From the NCBI GenBank assembly GCA_958295735.1, contig OY282369.1, positions 2,270,983 through 2,334,982 of the forward strand: a DNA stretch of 64,000 nt. Reading direction: 5' to 3'. Of the stretch, positions 61,558-64,000 are shown in pieces. The position numbers and the translations under genes were made by a program. The notes under the pieces are model-generated. The model searched no databases. It was not told the DNA's origin and saw only the letters and a list, made by a program, of their open reading frames with translations. Each line of letters starts with the position of its first letter. Position 1 is the first letter of the stretch. Source of the stretch: an uncultured Candidatus Cenarchaeum sp. Lineage in GTDB: Archaea; Thermoproteota; Nitrososphaeria; Nitrososphaerales; Nitrosopumilaceae.

Positions 61558-62133
61558 GGGCGCCGCGGGCATCCCGCGCCCCGCGGCGCCGCCGCCGGGC
61601 GCGGGGGAGGCGCGCGGGGGGATCGCGGCGGGCGGGCGGCGAGCAGGGGAGGCCCTTCGGGACCGGGGAGGCGGGGATCGCGCGCCGCGGGGGCCCGCCG
61701 GAATCAGCCGCGCCCCGCAGCGGGCGGAGGGCCCACCGCCCGCCGGGCGCCGCCGATTCGGGGGCTCCGCCAGGCGCATCCCCGGGCGGGATGGCCGCGG
61801 GAGCGGGCGGGAAAAACGCCCGCGCCCAGCGCGCCGAGCCGACCTTTAGGCGGTGGCTAGGCGGGAAGGGTGGGAGCGGGCGGGAAAAACGCCCGCGGCG
61901 GGCGGGGGAGGGCGCGGGCGGACGGGCGGCACGGTTTCCGTGAGGCACGCGCCGGTTTCGCCGCGCGGGATCCAAATGCCGAAAGGCCCGGGGATCAAAA
62001 GCCCGTGGGCCCCGCGCGGACGCGCGGCCGGGGCGGACGCCCGCCGGCATCAGCGTGCACGGGATCGCGGCCGGCCCGGATCTCCCCGCAGCGGCGGGAC
62101 GGCTGTCGGGATCGACGGCCGACGCCCCGCCGC
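61558..62133. other. Spacer with relic TPR C-terminus
   Basis: On the minus strand, 62130-62030 in the frame after the TPR stop reads VGGGASAVDPDSRPAAAGRS then PAAIPCTLMPAG, matching the sequence after the other TPR gene's stop. The rest is high-GC with a repeated GCGGGCGGGAAAAACGCCCG hairpin (about 61804 and 61877). Confidence 0.5.
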
Positions 62134-64000
62134 CTACCCGCGCCGCCCCAGCTCCGCGAGCGACTTTTCCTTTCCGGCAAGCGCGCGCGGGTCGTCCGGA
62201 ACGGCGCACAGCCGCCTGTCGTAGTGAATGACCGCTTCCCCGTGCCGCCCCAGCTCCGCGAGCGACTCTCCCTTCATGGCATGCGCGCGGGAGTCGACCG
62301 GATCCCGGGCCAGGGCCCGGTCGTAGCACGCGATCGCCTCCTTGAACAGTCCCAGCTCCGCGAGCGACTCTCCCTTCATGGCATGCGCGCGGGAGTCGAC
62401 CGGATCCCGGGCCAGGGCCCGGTCGTAGTGCACGATCGCCTCCTTGAACAGTCCCAGCCCCGCGAGCGACCCTCCCTTTCCAGCAAGCGCGTGCGGGTCG
62501 TCCGGAACGAGGTACAGCCGCCTGTCGTAGCACGCGATCGCCTCCTTGAACAGTCCCAGCCCCGCGAGCGACTCTCCCTTCATGGCATGCGCGCGGGAGT
62601 CGCCCGGATCCCGGGCCAAGGCCCTGTCGCAGCACTCCGCCGCCTCCTTGAACAGTCCCAGCCCCGCGAGCGACGCCCCTTTCATGGCATGCGCGCGGAA
62701 GTCGCTAGGATCCAGGGCCAGAGCCCGGTCGTAGCACGCGATCGCCTCCTTGAACAGTCCCAGCCCCGCGAGCGACCCTCCCCTTCCGGCAAGCGCGTAC
62801 GGGTCGTCCGGAACGATGTCCAGCCGCCTGTCGTAGCACGCGATCGCCTCCCCGTGTTTCTTCAGCCCCGCAAGCGACTTTCCTTTCATGGCATGCGCGC
62901 GGGAGTCGCCAGGATCCAGGGCCAGGGCCCGGTCGTAGCACGCGATCGCCTCCTTGAACAGTCCCAGCCCCGCGAGCGACTTTCCCTTTCTGGCAAGCAC
63001 GACCGGGTCGTCCGGAACGATGTCCAGCCGCCTGTCGTAGCACGCGACCGCCTCCCCGTGCCGCCCCAGCCCCGCGAGCGACGCCCCTTTCATGGCATGC
63101 GCGCGGGAGTCGCCAGGATCCAGGGCCAGGGCCCGGTCGTAGCACTCCGCCGCCTCCCTGAACCGCCCCATTTCCGCGAGCGACTCTCCCTTCTTGGCAA
63201 GCACGATCGGGTCGTCCGGAACGGCGTACAGCCGCCTGTCGTAGCACTCCGCCGCCTCCCTGAACCGCCCCAGCCCCGCGAGCGACTCTCCCTTCTTGGC
63301 ATGCGCGCGGGAGTAGTCCGGATCCAGGGCCAGGGCCCGGTCGTAGCACGCGACCGCCTCCCCGTGCCGCCCCAGCCCCGCGAGCGACGTCCCCTTCATG
63401 ACATGCGCGTGCCGGTCGCCCGGATCCCGGGCCAGGGCCAGGTCGTAGCACTCCGCCGCCTCCCCGAACCGCCCCATCGCCGCGAGCGACTCCCCCTTCC
63501 TGGCGAGCGCGTGCCGGTCGCCCGGATCCCGGGCCAGGGCCAGGTCGTAGCACTCCGCCGCCTTTTCGTGCCGCCCCATCGCCGCGAGCGACTCCCCCTT
63601 CCTGGCAAGCGCGGAATCGCCGGGATCCAGGGCCAGGGCCAGGTCGTAGCACTCCACCGCCTTTTCGTGCAGCCCCAGCCCCGCGAGCGACTCGCCTTTT
63701 TTGCCAAGCATGTGGGGATCGTCGGGCAGCACGGCAAGCGACTTGTCGCAGTACGCGATTGCCTCCTGGTACTCGCGCGAGTGGAACAGGCCCTCCGCCA
63801 TGTGCCGGCAGAAACGGCGGCCGCCTGGGTGGATCTCGGACACGATGCAGTCGATGAGCGGCAGGACGATCCCAAAGTACCGGTCGATTTCGATCGGCGG
63901 CGATTTCGCGGACGCGTGGGCTATCTCGTGCCTGCGATCGAACAGATCCTCTAGTTTTGCCCGGTATGGCCCGCACGGGCAGTCGTCGAGCACGCGGGGC
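62134..64000 (-). CDS. HEPN-like/TPR repeat protein, 5' end outside window
   Basis: About 621 codons visible, open at the window edge. N-terminal part PYRAKLEDLFDRRHEIAHAS has RRHEIAH, the possible HEPN-type Rx4H motif, aligned with YAHRHEMVHTS of the gene at 28674. A shared linker follows (GLFHSREYQEAIAYCDKSLA) and about 16 TPR units (KGESLAGLGRHGEAVACYDR; ALALDPGDSRAHAM) ending KSLAELGRRG-stop. Uninterrupted, unlike its paralogue. Its repeat units are more varied. Confidence 0.78.
   Translation of the reverse strand, partial: PRVLDDCPCGPYRAKLEDLFDRRHEIAHASAKSPPIEIDRYFGIVLPLIDCIVSEIHPGGRRFCRHMAEGLFHSREYQEAIAYCDKSLAVLPDDPHMLGKKGESLAGLGLHEKAVECYDLALALDPGDSALARKGESLAAMGRHEKAAECYDLALARDPGDRHALARKGESLAAMGRFGEAAECYDLALARDPGDRHAHVMKGTSLAGLGRHGEAVACYDRALALDPDYSRAHAKKGESLAGLGRFREAAECYDRRLYAVPDDPIVLAKKGESLAEMGRFREAAECYDRALALDPGDSRAHAMKGASLAGLGRHGEAVACYDRRLDIVPDDPVVLARKGKSLAGLGLFKEAIACYDRALALDPGDSRAHAMKGKSLAGLKKHGEAIACYDRRLDIVPDDPYALAGRGGSLAGLGLFKEAIACYDRALALDPSDFRAHAMKGASLAGLGLFKEAAECCDRALARDPGDSRAHAMKGESLAGLGLFKEAIACYDRRLYLVPDDPHALAGKGGSLAGLGLFKEAIVHYDRALARDPVDSRAHAMKGESLAELGLFKEAIACYDRALARDPVDSRAHAMKGESLAELGRHGEAVIHYDRRLCAVPDDPRALAGKEKSLAELGRRG

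Overview
The window reads as part of a high-GC archaeal genome, most likely a Nitrososphaerota (Thaumarchaeota) member of the Cenarchaeum/Nitrosopumilus type. Support comes from many leaderless genes with an A/T-rich box about 25-30 nt upstream of ATG, GTG or TTG starts, and from an archaeal gene set: deoxyhypusine synthase, NreA with a C-terminal PIP-box, Alba, inositol-1-phosphate synthase, SMC, an archaeosortase-type membrane protein and a DUF6659-like protein. Taxonomy is inference; there is no rRNA or tRNA here. The genome is rich in tandem repeats, paralogue expansions, IS elements and small palindromic elements.

1-9.9 kb, minus strand: an AT-richer, probably acquired DNA phosphorothioation (Dnd) island. 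In transcription order it holds an unknown 266-aa gene, a PLD-plus-SF2-helicase restriction-type gene, a 58-aa ORF, a DndD-like ATPase, a dnd-associated small protein, a decayed high-GC IS66 insertion, dndB and dndC (cut by the window edge). A 92-bp palindromic element with a perfect 8-bp target duplication lies just beyond its upstream end.

10-25 kb: a hypothetical gene; a giant NHL/Ig-like/periplasmic-binding lipoprotein with an in-frame TGA; a C2H2 zinc-finger protein; a DsbA-like thioredoxin-fold protein followed by a membrane protein; a BtuF-like binding protein divergent from nreA; a small ORF with a structured RNA element; an archaeosortase-like protein with a long repeat tail; and DNA polymerase IV.

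24.6-31.5 kb: an IS481-like element with a duplicated 3' end, a roughly 1-kb unit present three times (coiled-coil repeat protein, palindromic element, IS5 fragment), a HEPN-like/TPR repeat gene with a frameshift, and a second copy of the small ORF with its RNA structure.

32-42 kb: core genes, including an Alba protein with about 22 Cys-Cys repeats, deoxyhypusine synthase, ino1, SMC (frameshifted) and a DUF6659-like gene.

42-59.5 kb: five copies of an unrecognised protein family with a putative CxxC/HxxC zinc site, in two clusters, two of them with the 92-bp element just upstream of the TATA box. Between the clusters lies a second giant surface lipoprotein split by an IS5-type insertion. 59.8-64 kb: a dead IS4/ISH3-like transposase, a dispersed repeat, a relic of a third giant protein, and a second HEPN-like/TPR gene running off the window.

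How the genes work together: the Dnd genes form a modification/restriction module. The giant lipoproteins, the archaeosortase-like protein and the DsbA-like protein belong to the cell envelope. nreA, dinB, smc and alba serve DNA maintenance. Repeat proteins and paralogue expansions fill the accessory stretches.
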